Below are positions 20,918 to 29,434 of a DNA stretch of 30,814 nucleotides, in pieces (position 1 is the stretch's first letter; each line of letters opens with the position of its first letter). Position numbers and translations under genes: made by a program. The notes under the pieces are model-generated. The model saw only the letters and a list, made by a program, of their open reading frames with translations, was not told the origin of the DNA and did no database searches. Source of the DNA: a virus. Location of the stretch: positions 1-30,814 of the IMG/VR virus record IMGVR_UViG_3300028374_000044; one strand, 5' to 3'.

Positions 20918-23900
20918 TTGGACTATGTAAACATTCATGTGCATAGTGAGTTCAGTCTCCTTGATGGCATGATTTCTCCAGAAGAAATAATAAACTATGC
21001 TAAAGAGAACAACCAAAAGGCAATAGCTATAACTGACCATGGGAAAATGGGAGGATTTTTTAAACTATTAAAACATGGTAAAGAACAAGGTGTAAAACCA
21101 TTAATTGGAGTAGAAGTCTATATGGTTAAGGATATAAATTTTCAGCAAAATAGAAAAAAAGGTGAAAAGGAACAAAGATACCATTTAACTCTAATAGCTA
21201 AGAATAAAAAGGGAATGCAAGACTTATTCCAATTAACTTCTAAATCACACACAGAAGGATTCTATTATAGACCCAGAGTTAATAAGGAAATGATAGATGA
21301 ATTTAGTGATAATCTTATAGTAATGACAGGTTGCATAGCAGGTGTTATTCCTCAATTATTAATTAATGGAAAGTATAAATTAGCTAAAAAACAAGCTATT
21401 GAATTTAACAATAATTATAAAGACTTCTATATGGAAATGCAACCTAATAGCTTAGATGAACAAAAAGAAGTTAATAGAGGTCTTGTGAAATTACACAATG
21501 ATACAGATATTCCTTTAGTAGCTACTACTGATGCTCACTATTTAAAAGAACAGCAAGAAAGCCACAAAGTTCTACTTGGTATAAATAGTGGTGGAAATAT
21601 GTGGGAATTTGATGATGATACTTTTCATTTAATGACTGGCAATGAAATATTTAAACTGTTTAAGAAAAATCACCCATTTCTATCAGATAAAATAATAAGA
21701 GGTGCTATAAAAAATACAATAGGAATAGCAGATAAATGTGATTGGTTAGAAAATGAAAGAATGGGTGATACTTTACCTAATCCTTACCCAGAACTTGAAG
21801 ATAAAGAAGAAGAATATGAATTTTTAGAAGAATTGTGTGAAAAGGGTTGGGAAGAAAAGAATATGCTTGATAAGAAAAATCTACCAGAATATCAAGAAAG
21901 GTTAGGAAGAGAACTAAAACAAATTAAAGAATTGGGCTTTGTTAGATACTTCCTTTTAGTCAATGATTTATATGAGAATTTCGTAAAACCAAATGACCTA
22001 ATGTATGGAACTGGTAGAGGTAGTTCAGCTGGCAGTTTAGTTTGTTGTTTATTAGATATAACTACACCAGACCCAATTAAGTATGGATTAATGTTTGAAA
22101 GATTTATCTCACCTAATAGAATTCATGAGCCTGATGTTGATATGGATTTTGAGGATAAAAGAAGGGGTGAAGTTAAAGAATACTTTATTGAAAAGTATGG
22201 TAGAGAATATGTAGCTGATATTGGAACTTATGGAACTATGAAAGGTAAACAGGTTTTGAGAGATGTTAGCAGGGTTTATGGTATTCCTAAAAATGAAGTA
22301 GATAAGATTAGTAATTTCATTATCCAAAGAAGTGGTGGTGATGCTAGAGCCAGTAATACCATAGAAGATACATTTCAAGAGTTTGATGAGTGTAAAAAAT
22401 TTGATAAAAGATATCCAAAAGTATTAAAACATGCTAAAAATTTAGAAAGTAGAGTAAGACATGCTGGAACTCATGCTGCTGGAGTTATTATTTCTAATGT
22501 TAAACTAATAGAACACACTCCTTTAGAGGTAAGGGGAGGACAAAATGGGAATATAACTACTGCTTTGGATTGGAGAGAAACTGATAAGCAGGGTTTTCTA
22601 AAGATGGATGTGTTAGGGCTTAGAACTCTATCTGTAATAAAAGATACAATAGACCAATTAGAACTGACAAAAGAAGATTATGAAAAATATGATATTGATT
22701 TAGAATTTCCAAAAGATAAGGAAAAAGTTCCTATGAAAAGAAAGCACTTAGTTCATGTAAATTATAATGACAAAAGAGTTTTAGATGAATTTAGAGCTGG
22801 AGATACAGAAGGTGTATTTCAATTTAACTCTGTAGGTATGTCTGATATTTTAAAAGAAATGAAGGTTGAAGGATTTGAGGATTTAGTGTCTTTAAATTCA
22901 CTTTATAGACCTGGAGGAATGCGTTGTATCACTGGGGATACAAAGGTTCAGAAAGGGAAAAATGGAAATGTAATCTATAAAAAAATAAAAGATGTTTATG
23001 ATGATTGGAAGAGTGCTAATGATTTAGGCAAAAGTATGAAAAAAGTTGCATCTTTAAACCTTGAAACTGGTAGATTAGAAAACACTAGATTGCTAAATAT
23101 TGAATATTCAGGAAAGAAAGAAGTTTATAGCTTAAAGTGCCTTCACTATGATGGTGTTATTAAGGCATCTGAAAATCATAAGTTCCTTTGTTGCAATAAA
23201 AATAATAAATATGAGTGGAAGAAAATGAAGGACATTAAACCTGGAGAATATGTAGCAGTAAAGGCTTGGGAAAACTTGTGTTTTGTTTGTCCTAATCACT
23301 ATAGAAAAATTGAATTTGTTAAAGTTAGAGAAAAATTTTATGAAGGGGTTGAGGACACTTATGATATGGAAGTAGCTAAAAATCATAACTTCTTAGCAGG
23401 AGGCTTCATTGTTCACAATAGTGGCATAACTAGAGATTATATAGAAAGAAAAAATGGTGAACAAAAAATTGAAAAAGTCAATCCTATCTATGATAAAATA
23501 ACTGAAGATACACAAGGACTTATAGTTTTTCAAGAGCAAGTTATGAAAATTTTTTCTGATATGGCTAATAGAAATGCTATTGAGGTTCATAGAATGAGAG
23601 AAAAGGTAGCTAAATCTCATGGACTGCAATCTATGCAAGATGAAAAAAAAGGTTTTATTGAAGGTTGCAAAGAAAATGATATTGGTGAAGAATTTGCTGA
23701 AGAATTATTCCAAAAGATAGCTCACTTTGGTTCATATGCTTTTAATAAATCTCACGCCATAGTTTACACCCAAATAGCTTATTGGACACAATGGTTGAAG
23801 ACATTTTATCCATTAGAGTTTTATGTATCAAGTTTAAATAATGAAAATAATGATGATAAAGTCAGAAGGCTACTTGGTGCACTTGAAAAGAAAGGCTACA

Positions 23901-24634
23901 AGTTATTATTGCCTCACATTAATAAATCAAAAGAAGGTTTTACAGTAGAAAAATGGAATGGAGAAAAGGCTATGAGGTTTGGCTTAAGATACACTAAGGG
24001 TATTGGAAAAACTACTGCCAGTGAAATAGTCAAACACCAACCATATGAAAATGAAGAAGATGTCAAGACTAGAAAAGGAATAAAGAGGAGAACTTTTCAT
24101 AAAGGGATTAGAAGACTTTTAAAAGAAGTTGATGCTTGGAAAGATGATGATGAATATACTCAAGAGGAACTTGAAGGTTTAAGAGAGTTTTTAGCAGCAG
24201 AAGAATTGTTACCACTTCCAGTATTAGGCAAAAATATTAAAAAGGCTAGAAATTTAGCCAAGCATTATAATGTAAATTTGACTGATGTTAATGATTTAGA
24301 TTTTAGCCATAATGATTTTGTTTATCTTTGTGGAGTATTTAATGGTGTTAATTATGCTAGAGTTGGAGATTTTGGGCCACCTTCTAAATATAGTAAATGG
24401 GAAGTTGGAGATAGATATGCAATGATGGATTTGCAAGATGGAACAGCCCATATGAGAGTTAAATTCAACCCTAAGAAATACCAGGAATATAAGGATGATT
24501 TGAGAATAGGTCAAAAGGTATTGATTCACAGTAGAATACTGAAAGATATTAAAATGGTATTTATTGATTTCATGGTAGTATTGAGTGAAGAAAAAATAAA
24601 AGAACACCAAGAAAAATATGGAGAGGATGATTAA
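20918..24634 (+). CDS. dnaE: DNA polymerase III alpha subunit (DnaE type), intein-interrupted
   Basis: The 1238-residue precursor starts at TTG behind AGGGGG. It has the PHP domain (HVHSEFSLLDGM near 7-18, ITDHGKMGGFF, TDAHYL) and the catalytic Asp pair in EPDVDMDFED near 404-413. The RPGG...SGITRDYIERKNG segment, the polymerase thumb/fingers and a C-terminal OB-like part (VGDRYAMMDLQDG) are also present. Residues 670-834 form a mini-intein (separate entry), so the spliced enzyme has 1073 residues, normal for DnaE. It would copy the phage genome with the primase-helicase at 15954. It retains PHP metal-type His/Asp residues. Confidence 0.92.
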   Translation: MDYVNIHVHSEFSLLDGMISPEEIINYAKENNQKAIAITDHGKMGGFFKLLKHGKEQGVKPLIGVEVYMVKDINFQQNRKKGEKEQRYHLTLIAKNKKGMQDLFQLTSKSHTEGFYYRPRVNKEMIDEFSDNLIVMTGCIAGVIPQLLINGKYKLAKKQAIEFNNNYKDFYMEMQPNSLDEQKEVNRGLVKLHNDTDIPLVATTDAHYLKEQQESHKVLLGINSGGNMWEFDDDTFHLMTGNEIFKLFKKNHPFLSDKIIRGAIKNTIGIADKCDWLENERMGDTLPNPYPELEDKEEEYEFLEELCEKGWEEKNMLDKKNLPEYQERLGRELKQIKELGFVRYFLLVNDLYENFVKPNDLMYGTGRGSSAGSLVCCLLDITTPDPIKYGLMFERFISPNRIHEPDVDMDFEDKRRGEVKEYFIEKYGREYVADIGTYGTMKGKQVLRDVSRVYGIPKNEVDKISNFIIQRSGGDARASNTIEDTFQEFDECKKFDKRYPKVLKHAKNLESRVRHAGTHAAGVIISNVKLIEHTPLEVRGGQNGNITTALDWRETDKQGFLKMDVLGLRTLSVIKDTIDQLELTKEDYEKYDIDLEFPKDKEKVPMKRKHLVHVNYNDKRVLDEFRAGDTEGVFQFNSVGMSDILKEMKVEGFEDLVSLNSLYRPGGMRCITGDTKVQKGKNGNVIYKKIKDVYDDWKSANDLGKSMKKVASLNLETGRLENTRLLNIEYSGKKEVYSLKCLHYDGVIKASENHKFLCCNKNNKYEWKKMKDIKPGEYVAVKAWENLCFVCPNHYRKIEFVKVREKFYEGVEDTYDMEVAKNHNFLAGGFIVHNSGITRDYIERKNGEQKIEKVNPIYDKITEDTQGLIVFQEQVMKIFSDMANRNAIEVHRMREKVAKSHGLQSMQDEKKGFIEGCKENDIGEEFAEELFQKIAHFGSYAFNKSHAIVYTQIAYWTQWLKTFYPLEFYVSSLNNENNDDKVRRLLGALEKKGYKLLLPHINKSKEGFTVEKWNGEKAMRFGLRYTKGIGKTTASEIVKHQPYENEEDVKTRKGIKRRTFHKGIRRLLKEVDAWKDDDEYTQEELEGLREFLAAEELLPLPVLGKNIKKARNLAKHYNVNLTDVNDLDFSHNDFVYLCGVFNGVNYARVGDFGPPSKYSKWEVGDRYAMMDLQDGTAHMRVKFNPKKYQEYKDDLRIGQKVLIHSRILKDIKMVFIDFMVVLSEEKIKEHQEKYGEDD
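22925..23419 (+). mobile_element. Mini-intein (165 residues) in DnaE, no homing endonuclease
   Basis: The insert runs from a Cys (CITGDTKV, block A) to HNFLAGGFIVHN, with the required His-Asn end and Ser as the first residue of the following extein. A block-B-like SENHKFLCC lies in the middle. It splits RPGGMR from SGITRDY in the active-centre region of the polymerase. At 165 residues it is a minimal splicing domain with no LAGLIDADG endonuclease part. Its coding DNA is in frame and in the phage's base composition, so it is probably long-established. All splicing residues visible to me look intact. Confidence 0.9.
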
Positions 24635-24635
24635 A

Positions 24636-25061
24636 GTGAAATTACAAATTGACCAAGTAGCTATTTATGTAGGTGATAGAAATAAGGCTGTTGAAGATTT
24701 TAGTAAAACATTTTCACTGAATGAATGGGTTGAAGATGAAGTAGAAAGTGATGTTTTTAATTATAATTTGGCATTTAATTATTCCCTTTTAGAAGGTGGA
24801 ATTGAATTTGAATTGATTGAAAATGTAGAAGGAACAAGCTACCATAATGAATTAGAACCACCTTGCATTTCACATTTTGGGATTCATGTTGATGATTTAG
24901 AAAAGGCAATTGAATATTTTAAGATTAATGGATTTGAAGAAATGCAAACTGTTACTACTCAAAATCATAGTGGAACTGATAATAGATATAAATATACTTT
25001 TATAGACACAAGAGGATTACTGGGTTGTCCATTAAAGTTAATTAAAAGGATTGATGTATAA
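24636..25061 (+). CDS. VOC/glyoxalase-fold protein
   Basis: I prefer the GTG at 24636, spaced behind GGAGAGGATGATTAAA, giving 141 residues; an ATG at 24618 would overlap the polymerase end. It has two beta-alpha-beta-beta-beta units: QIDQVAIYVGDRNKAVEDFS at the start and HFGIHVDDLEKAIEYFKING in the second half, typical of the VOC superfamily (glyoxalase, dioxygenase, drug-binding). Some metal ligands look replaced (Gln where the first His is usual), so it may bind rather than convert a ligand. It is the first of three tightly joined small-molecule genes. Confidence 0.72.
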   Translation: MKLQIDQVAIYVGDRNKAVEDFSKTFSLNEWVEDEVESDVFNYNLAFNYSLLEGGIEFELIENVEGTSYHNELEPPCISHFGIHVDDLEKAIEYFKINGFEEMQTVTTQNHSGTDNRYKYTFIDTRGLLGCPLKLIKRIDV

Positions 25062-25420
25062 TGGAAATCAAAGATGGCAAGGTTATTTTAGACATTAAAG
25101 CTGATGAAATGGGATACCCAAAAGTCTTAGAAGAATACTTGGAAGTTGTTGAAGAAAAAACTAATATGATGATTGAGAAAGTCAATAAATATGGCAACCA
25201 AAGGTATATAATAGAAAATTGGGAATATGATAGTAAAATGATTTATTCAGATATTCAGAGAAAATTCATCAGGCTTAAAAATATTACCTGGAAATTTGAA
25301 GATTTAGAAGATAGTAATGAAAAATTGATGGAGGATTTAAGAGAAACCTATGGTGACACTTTAAATTATTGTGTTTTGGCTATTCAAATAATTGACAAAT
25401 ACTTGAAAGAGGTGAAATAA
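25061..25420 (+). CDS. NMAD1/DUF1599-like or MazG-related protein
   Basis: The 119-residue helical protein has FIRLKNITWKFEDLED followed by EKLMEDLRETYGDTLNYCVL, close to the 'R..ed...DL.NY....i' pattern of DUF1599 (nucleotide modification associated domain 1) and distantly of MazG-like nucleotide hydrolases. Its ATG overlaps the VOC stop by one base, and its stop overlaps the SDR start by one base. Such domains occur in phages next to nucleotide-handling genes. The assignment is tentative because it rests on a short pattern. Confidence 0.52.
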   Translation: MEIKDGKVILDIKADEMGYPKVLEEYLEVVEEKTNMMIEKVNKYGNQRYIIENWEYDSKMIYSDIQRKFIRLKNITWKFEDLEDSNEKLMEDLRETYGDTLNYCVLAIQIIDKYLKEVK

Positions 25421-26133
25421 TGGATAAAAAGATTGTAATAACTGGAGCAAGTAGTGGATTAGGGTTGGAATATGCTAGAGAATTAATCAAGGCAGGTAAT
25501 GAAGTTTACAATGTAGATATTCAAAAACCAAAAGAAAAATTAGACTACACTTTTTACAAAGTAGATGTAAGAAATTATGAGGCAATTCAAGAATTGGCAA
25601 CTGAAATTGGAGAGATTGACATATTAATTAATAATGCAGGAATTAATCACCTTGACTATCTGGAAAATTTAGAAGAAAGTGATATGAGGAAGGTTATTGA
25701 AACCAATGTAATGGGATATTATAATGTAACAAAGGCATTTCTACCTTCTTTACAGAGAACAAAAGGAACAATAGTCAATACAGTTTCAAGGTCAGCCACA
25801 ACACCAATGACAGCCAGTTTACCATACAATGCTAGTAAAGGTGCACAACTAATTATGACTGAACAAATGGCCAGAGAATTGACAAAAAAAAATGGGATAA
25901 CAGTATTTAGTATTAGTCCTAATAGATTAAAAGGAACTGGAATGACAAAATATATTGATGAAACAGTTCCTAAAGTAAGAGATTGGACTAAGGAATATGC
26001 TGAGAAATATCAAAAGAAGAATGCTTTGGTGAAAGAAGAAACTGACCCAAATATTATAGCTAAAAGATTGGTAGATTTATTGAAAGATAAACACAACTTT
26101 TTAAGTGGTTGTGATTTACACTTTGGAATATAA
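25420..26133 (+). CDS. Short-chain dehydrogenase/reductase (SDR)
   Basis: The 237-residue protein shows all classical SDR marks: ITGASSGLGLEYA (cofactor loop, residues 7-19), NNAG near 73-76, VNTVSRSA with Ser, and YNASKGA with the catalytic Tyr-x3-Lys. The Asp in YNVDIQKP at the end of the second strand favours NAD(H). It would reduce or oxidise a keto/alcohol group of a small molecule. Its start overlaps the preceding stop by one base. The substrate is unknown; a nucleotide-base or sugar precursor is possible in this context. Confidence 0.85.
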   Translation: MDKKIVITGASSGLGLEYARELIKAGNEVYNVDIQKPKEKLDYTFYKVDVRNYEAIQELATEIGEIDILINNAGINHLDYLENLEESDMRKVIETNVMGYYNVTKAFLPSLQRTKGTIVNTVSRSATTPMTASLPYNASKGAQLIMTEQMARELTKKNGITVFSISPNRLKGTGMTKYIDETVPKVRDWTKEYAEKYQKKNALVKEETDPNIIAKRLVDLLKDKHNFLSGCDLHFGI

Positions 26134-26146
26134 AGGAGGTAATATT

Positions 26147-26374
26147 TTGGACAAATTGTATGTCATCTATTGTAAAGATAAGAAATTAAAAACAAATTCT
26201 AATGGTTATAATACTAAAAGAGGTACAAAGGCTGCATTGACTATGCTAGTTAAAAAGGACTGCCCAGAGGATTGGGAAGAAGAAAGAGAAAAATATTCAA
26301 TTAAGGAATTCATATCAAAAGAAGAATTAACATTTAAAAATGTCTTTAAAAAGATTTTTAGGAGGGAATTATAA
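26147..26374 (+). CDS. Small hypothetical protein
   Basis: The start is TTG at 26147, behind TAAAGGAGGTAATATT, giving 75 residues. A frame opening earlier overlaps the SDR gene without a site. The protein is basic (YNTKRGTKAALTMLVKKDC, then FKKIFRREL). Its stop overlaps the next ATG by one base. No family recognised. Confidence 0.6.
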   Translation: MDKLYVIYCKDKKLKTNSNGYNTKRGTKAALTMLVKKDCPEDWEEEREKYSIKEFISKEELTFKNVFKKIFRREL

Positions 26375-26625
26375 TGGGTTTATATGGACAAAAAGAATGT
26401 ATGTATAATGAAAAACATCCTAATCCATACTACTTGACTAAGTGTAATAATCCAAAGGTAGAAAAGGGTATAGTTAAGGGTGAATTTTGTAATAATTGCA
26501 AAAAGGTTGTGCTACCAGAATATGGTAAAGGTGATTTATTAGAAAACTTGGTAGCTTGTCTGGAAGGTAAAAAAAGAGAAATGGTAAAAGATTATACACT
26601 AAAAGTTTTGAAAGGGGTGATATAA
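26374..26625 (+). CDS. Small Cys-rich hypothetical protein
   Basis: An 83-residue protein with Cys residues in KECMYN, TKCNNP, GEFCNNCKK and VACLEG, spaced like a zinc knuckle. A Lys-rich helical end follows. Its ATG overlaps the previous stop by one base and it touches the ThyX start. No known function. Confidence 0.62.
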   Translation: MGLYGQKECMYNEKHPNPYYLTKCNNPKVEKGIVKGEFCNNCKKVVLPEYGKGDLLENLVACLEGKKREMVKDYTLKVLKGVI

Positions 26626-27411
26626 GTGAAAGTAACATTAATAAGTTGGCCAAATAATCCATTAAAGGCAATTCATTGTGCTGTTGAAAATATGAATGGA
26701 AATATGATACATGACATGAATAGTATAACTAAAGATGAGGCATTAGTTACACTAAAAGAATTAAAGAAAACTAAGTTAAATGGGGCATTGGAATTTGGCG
26801 GAGATTATATATTCCAGATAGAAGGTGTTCCAAGAGCCTTCACTCATCAGATAGTAAGGAATAGAGTTGGTGCCAGTTATTCTCAAGAAAGCATGAGGTT
26901 TGCTGCTAAAACTGGGGAAAACTTCAGTTATTCTACTGGTAGTTCTGTTAATGATGAAGAACAGAAAAGGGCTTTTGAGAGGGCTATGAAAGATGCCCAA
27001 TTTAATTATGAGAATTTATTAAATATGGGTGTGGAAAACCAAGATGCAAGAGGGGCTTTGCCTATTAATACCAATACAAAAATTGGTGTTAGATTTAATC
27101 TCATGACTTTAGTTAAAATAGCAGAGGTCAGGTTATGTCACCAGTCCCAAGGACACTGGAGAGAAGTAGTGGAAGAAATGAAAAGAGAAATTGGTGAGAA
27201 AGTAAATCCAGAGATAGCAAGTTTATTAGTTAAAATTTGTGATAGAACTGGGAAGTGTGAATTCAAATCATTATTTGATAGGGAATGTTTTATTGAAAAG
27301 CAATTGGTTAAAGATGTTTGTGACAATTGTGGAGAAAAGGATATTTGTTTAGTTAAAGCAGAAGGGGACTATTGTAATGCCATTCAAAAATTCATGCTGA
27401 AGGAGGAGTAA
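26626..27411 (+). CDS. thyX: Flavin-dependent thymidylate synthase ThyX
   Basis: The 261-residue protein starts at GTG behind AAAGGGGTGATATAA and follows the ThyX plan, converting dUMP to dTMP with methylene-tetrahydrofolate and FAD. The signature region reads THQIVRNRVGASYSQESMRF near residues 73-92. The usual RHR is RNR here (78-80), and the following segment resembles that of phage ThyX enzymes. GVRFNLMTLVKIAEVRLC... is near 148-168. Unusually, a Cys cluster (CDNCGEKDIC and further Cys) forms a C-terminal extension that may bind metal. It is the thymidylate supply for replication, next to ribonucleotide reductase and the fused nucleotide hydrolase. Confidence 0.85.
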   Translation: MKVTLISWPNNPLKAIHCAVENMNGNMIHDMNSITKDEALVTLKELKKTKLNGALEFGGDYIFQIEGVPRAFTHQIVRNRVGASYSQESMRFAAKTGENFSYSTGSSVNDEEQKRAFERAMKDAQFNYENLLNMGVENQDARGALPINTNTKIGVRFNLMTLVKIAEVRLCHQSQGHWREVVEEMKREIGEKVNPEIASLLVKICDRTGKCEFKSLFDRECFIEKQLVKDVCDNCGEKDICLVKAEGDYCNAIQKFMLKEE

Positions 27412-27413
27412 AA

Positions 27414-27629
27414 ATGGATAAGCCAAGAGTTGAATTAGTAAAAAAGAAATGGGTAGATGATTTTCTTGATGATATAGTCAAGGTTGGTAATAGATTAATT
27501 ATAGCTGGAGCTTATGATGATAAGGTTGATAAAGCTGTCAGAGAATTTATACAGGAATTGAGTTCTGAATTTTATGAAATAAACATTAGCTATAATGCAG
27601 AGATACAGAGGAGGGAATTTAATGATTAA
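27414..27629 (+). CDS. Small hypothetical protein
   Basis: A 71-residue helical, charged protein starting two bases after the ThyX stop behind AAGGAGGAGTAAAA. It reads VKKKWVDDFLDDIVKVGNRL in the first half. It overlaps the next gene by eight bases, and its end holds that gene's GAGGAGGG site. No family recognised. Confidence 0.62.
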   Translation: MDKPRVELVKKKWVDDFLDDIVKVGNRLIIAGAYDDKVDKAVREFIQELSSEFYEINISYNAEIQRREFND

Positions 27630-27921
27630 TTTAGATATTGATGGGGAATATGGATTGCAAAGTGACCAAATGCAAATTATACTAGGTAAACACTCCACAA
27701 GAGAAAGGGATGGAGAACAAGTCCACACACTTAAGGATAAGTCTTATCACAAAAGCATTAAATCAGCACTAACAACTTATGCAGGAAAAAAGTTAAAAGA
27801 TGGTGGAGAAATAACTGATTTTGAAGAATTAGTAAAAGTTCAAACCATAACTAATGAAATATTAGAAGGGATAGAAAGTGAGCTGAAAAAGGCTAATGAG
27901 CAATTTCTTAAAGAAAAGTAA
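27622..27921 (+). CDS. DUF5405-like phage protein
   Basis: I place the start at ATG 27622 behind GAGGAGGGAATTTA, giving 99 residues. The body, GEYGLQSDQMQIILGKHSTR followed by KSYHKSIKSALTTYAGKKL and ITDFEELVKVQTI, resembles DUF5405, a small phage family whose function is unknown. It overlaps the resolvase start by 26 bases. Confidence 0.65.
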   Translation: MINLDIDGEYGLQSDQMQIILGKHSTRERDGEQVHTLKDKSYHKSIKSALTTYAGKKLKDGGEITDFEELVKVQTITNEILEGIESELKKANEQFLKEK

Positions 27922-28360
27922 AAATAAAAACTTTTTAGCTCTTGACCCAGGCAAGACTATTGGTTTTGCTTGGTTTGAGCTTAGTGAAAATAAGATAATT
28001 AATGTTTATGCTGACCAAATGTTCTGGATAAATTTCTTATATGATTTTGCTGAGATTTCTGAAAAGAAAGATTTTGAGTTGTTAATGGAGAATTATACAA
28101 TCAGGAGTAATACTATTGCTGCTAACTTGAATAAGGAACTTCTGACTGCTAAGGTTATTGGTATCATTGAATGGTATTGCAGGTTTAATGATATAGATTA
28201 TCAATTCCAACCAGCAGGAATAGGCAATGCCTTCTTTACTAAGGAAAGATTGAAGGATATGGATTTATGGGTAGTTGGTAAAAATCACGCTAGAGATGCA
28301 ACTAGGCATGGATTATGGCATTTAACTTTTGGTAGAGAAGAGGAGGTAAGCTATGAGTAA
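27896..28360 (+). CDS. RuvC-like Holliday junction resolvase
   Basis: The 154-residue protein has the RNase-H-like catalytic pattern: FLALDPGKTIGFAWF with the first Asp near residue 17, LLMENYTIR with Glu near 64, and NHARDATRHGLWHL with the last Asp and His near 131-136. This is the RuvC/phage resolvase order, acting as a dimer that cuts four-way junctions. The start ATG lies in the end of the previous gene. The window also encodes RusA, an unrelated resolvase. Confidence 0.82.
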   Translation: MSNFLKKSKNKNFLALDPGKTIGFAWFELSENKIINVYADQMFWINFLYDFAEISEKKDFELLMENYTIRSNTIAANLNKELLTAKVIGIIEWYCRFNDIDYQFQPAGIGNAFFTKERLKDMDLWVVGKNHARDATRHGLWHLTFGREEEVSYE

Positions 28361-28586
28361 TGGTAGTAATGTAGATAAAAAGGAAGAATTAAAACAAAGA
28401 TGGAAGGTTATGAAGTATGATATTGATAAATTTGTTAAGACTTTAGACAAACCAGATAGTCTTTATGGCCACAAAGTTTACCATGATTATGAAATAAGGC
28501 TTGGAAAATTTATGAAAAGATTTAAGAAGGTTAATAAAGGAACTAAGGAATTTTTAAAAGAAATGGAAATGAAGAATAAAAAATAA
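28353..28586 (+). CDS. Small basic hypothetical protein
   Basis: A 77-residue, Lys-rich helical protein (KKEELKQRWKVMKYDIDKFV, later MKRFKKVNKGTKEFLKEM) starting behind GAAGAGGAGGTAAGCT and overlapping the resolvase stop by eight bases. It may bind nucleic acid. No family recognised. Confidence 0.62.
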   Translation: MSNGSNVDKKEELKQRWKVMKYDIDKFVKTLDKPDSLYGHKVYHDYEIRLGKFMKRFKKVNKGTKEFLKEMEMKNKK

Positions 28587-28632
28587 GTAAATATTTACTA
28601 TAAAACAAATTAATAATAGAGGGGATTGGATA

Positions 28633-28878
28633 ATGATGGATAAAGAAGAAAGAGAAGTACACGAACGACTTGCTAAAAAAATGAATAATTATAAAGAAAT
28701 TTTAAAAGAGAAAGGTATTGAAGATGATTTAGCTAAGAAAATGGTAAGAGATTACCACAAATCATTGATGCAATCTATTATGGCTAAACAACAGATGGAA
28801 GAATTTGAAAAGGGTTTTCAATCTGCCTTTCAAGGTGATAGTATGCATGAAATGGATTTGAGTGATTTAGATGCTTAA
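28633..28878 (+). CDS. Small coiled-coil protein
   Basis: An 81-residue charged helical protein with an acidic end (MHEMDLSDLDA), starting at one of two adjacent ATG codons (28633 or 28636) behind AGAGGGG. It overlaps the HD-domain gene by eight bases. It contains the segment KKMNNYKEILKEKGIEDDLA. Function unknown. Confidence 0.62.
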   Translation: MMDKEEREVHERLAKKMNNYKEILKEKGIEDDLAKKMVRDYHKSLMQSIMAKQQMEEFEKGFQSAFQGDSMHEMDLSDLDA

Positions 28879-29431
28879 TAAGGGTAAATTGAATTTATGT
28901 TTAAATTGGATTAGAGATGATAAAATAATGGAATGGACTAAGGATTGGTTGCAAGACCAAACACCAGATTATTTTTGGGAAATTCCAGCTAGTTCTACTG
29001 GAAAATATCATCCAAATTATACTACTAAAAAAGGAGGGTTAGTTCTTCATACTAAAGCTGTTTTCCAGATAGCTTTAGACCAATTGGATAATAAAGTTTG
29101 GAGTTTTGATAAGAAAGAAAGAGACATAATACTTTCAGCAATTTTATTACACGATACAAGAAAATTAGGCATACCAAAAGAAAAGTATACAGTTTCAAAT
29201 CATGCAGTATTAGTAGCTGATGCTATTAGAAAAGAGTGTAAGTCAGGAAGTGTTAGAGCTAGAATTGCTGATGCAATTTCTACTCATATGGGGCAATGGA
29301 ATAAAGACTTTAAAACTGATGAAACAATTGCACCACTACCTTCTACTGAATTACAGTTCTTTGTTCACCTTTGTGATTATTTAGCAAGCAGAAAATATAT
29401 GGAAATTAATTGGGAAAGGGTGAAAGTTTAA
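28871..29431 (+). CDS. HD-domain phosphohydrolase
   Basis: The 186-residue protein has the HD-superfamily order: GGLVLHTKAVF (first His, about residue 61), AILLHDTRKLG (His-Asp pair, about 96-97), SNHAVLVAD (His) and STHMGQWNK. CDYLASRK lies near the end. HD enzymes hydrolyse nucleotide phosphodiesters or phosphomonoesters. The layout also recalls the HD domain of YhaM-type 3'-5' exonucleases, whose N-terminal OB part is absent. Next to RNR it is likely a nucleotide hydrolase; the substrate is inferred. Confidence 0.78.
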   Translation: MLNKGKLNLCLNWIRDDKIMEWTKDWLQDQTPDYFWEIPASSTGKYHPNYTTKKGGLVLHTKAVFQIALDQLDNKVWSFDKKERDIILSAILLHDTRKLGIPKEKYTVSNHAVLVADAIRKECKSGSVRARIADAISTHMGQWNKDFKTDETIAPLPSTELQFFVHLCDYLASRKYMEINWERVKV

Positions 29432-29434
29432 TAA

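Noticed and set aside
22925-23419. Homing endonuclease inside the DnaE intein
   Set aside because: The insert is only 165 residues and no LAGLIDADG or HNH motif is visible.
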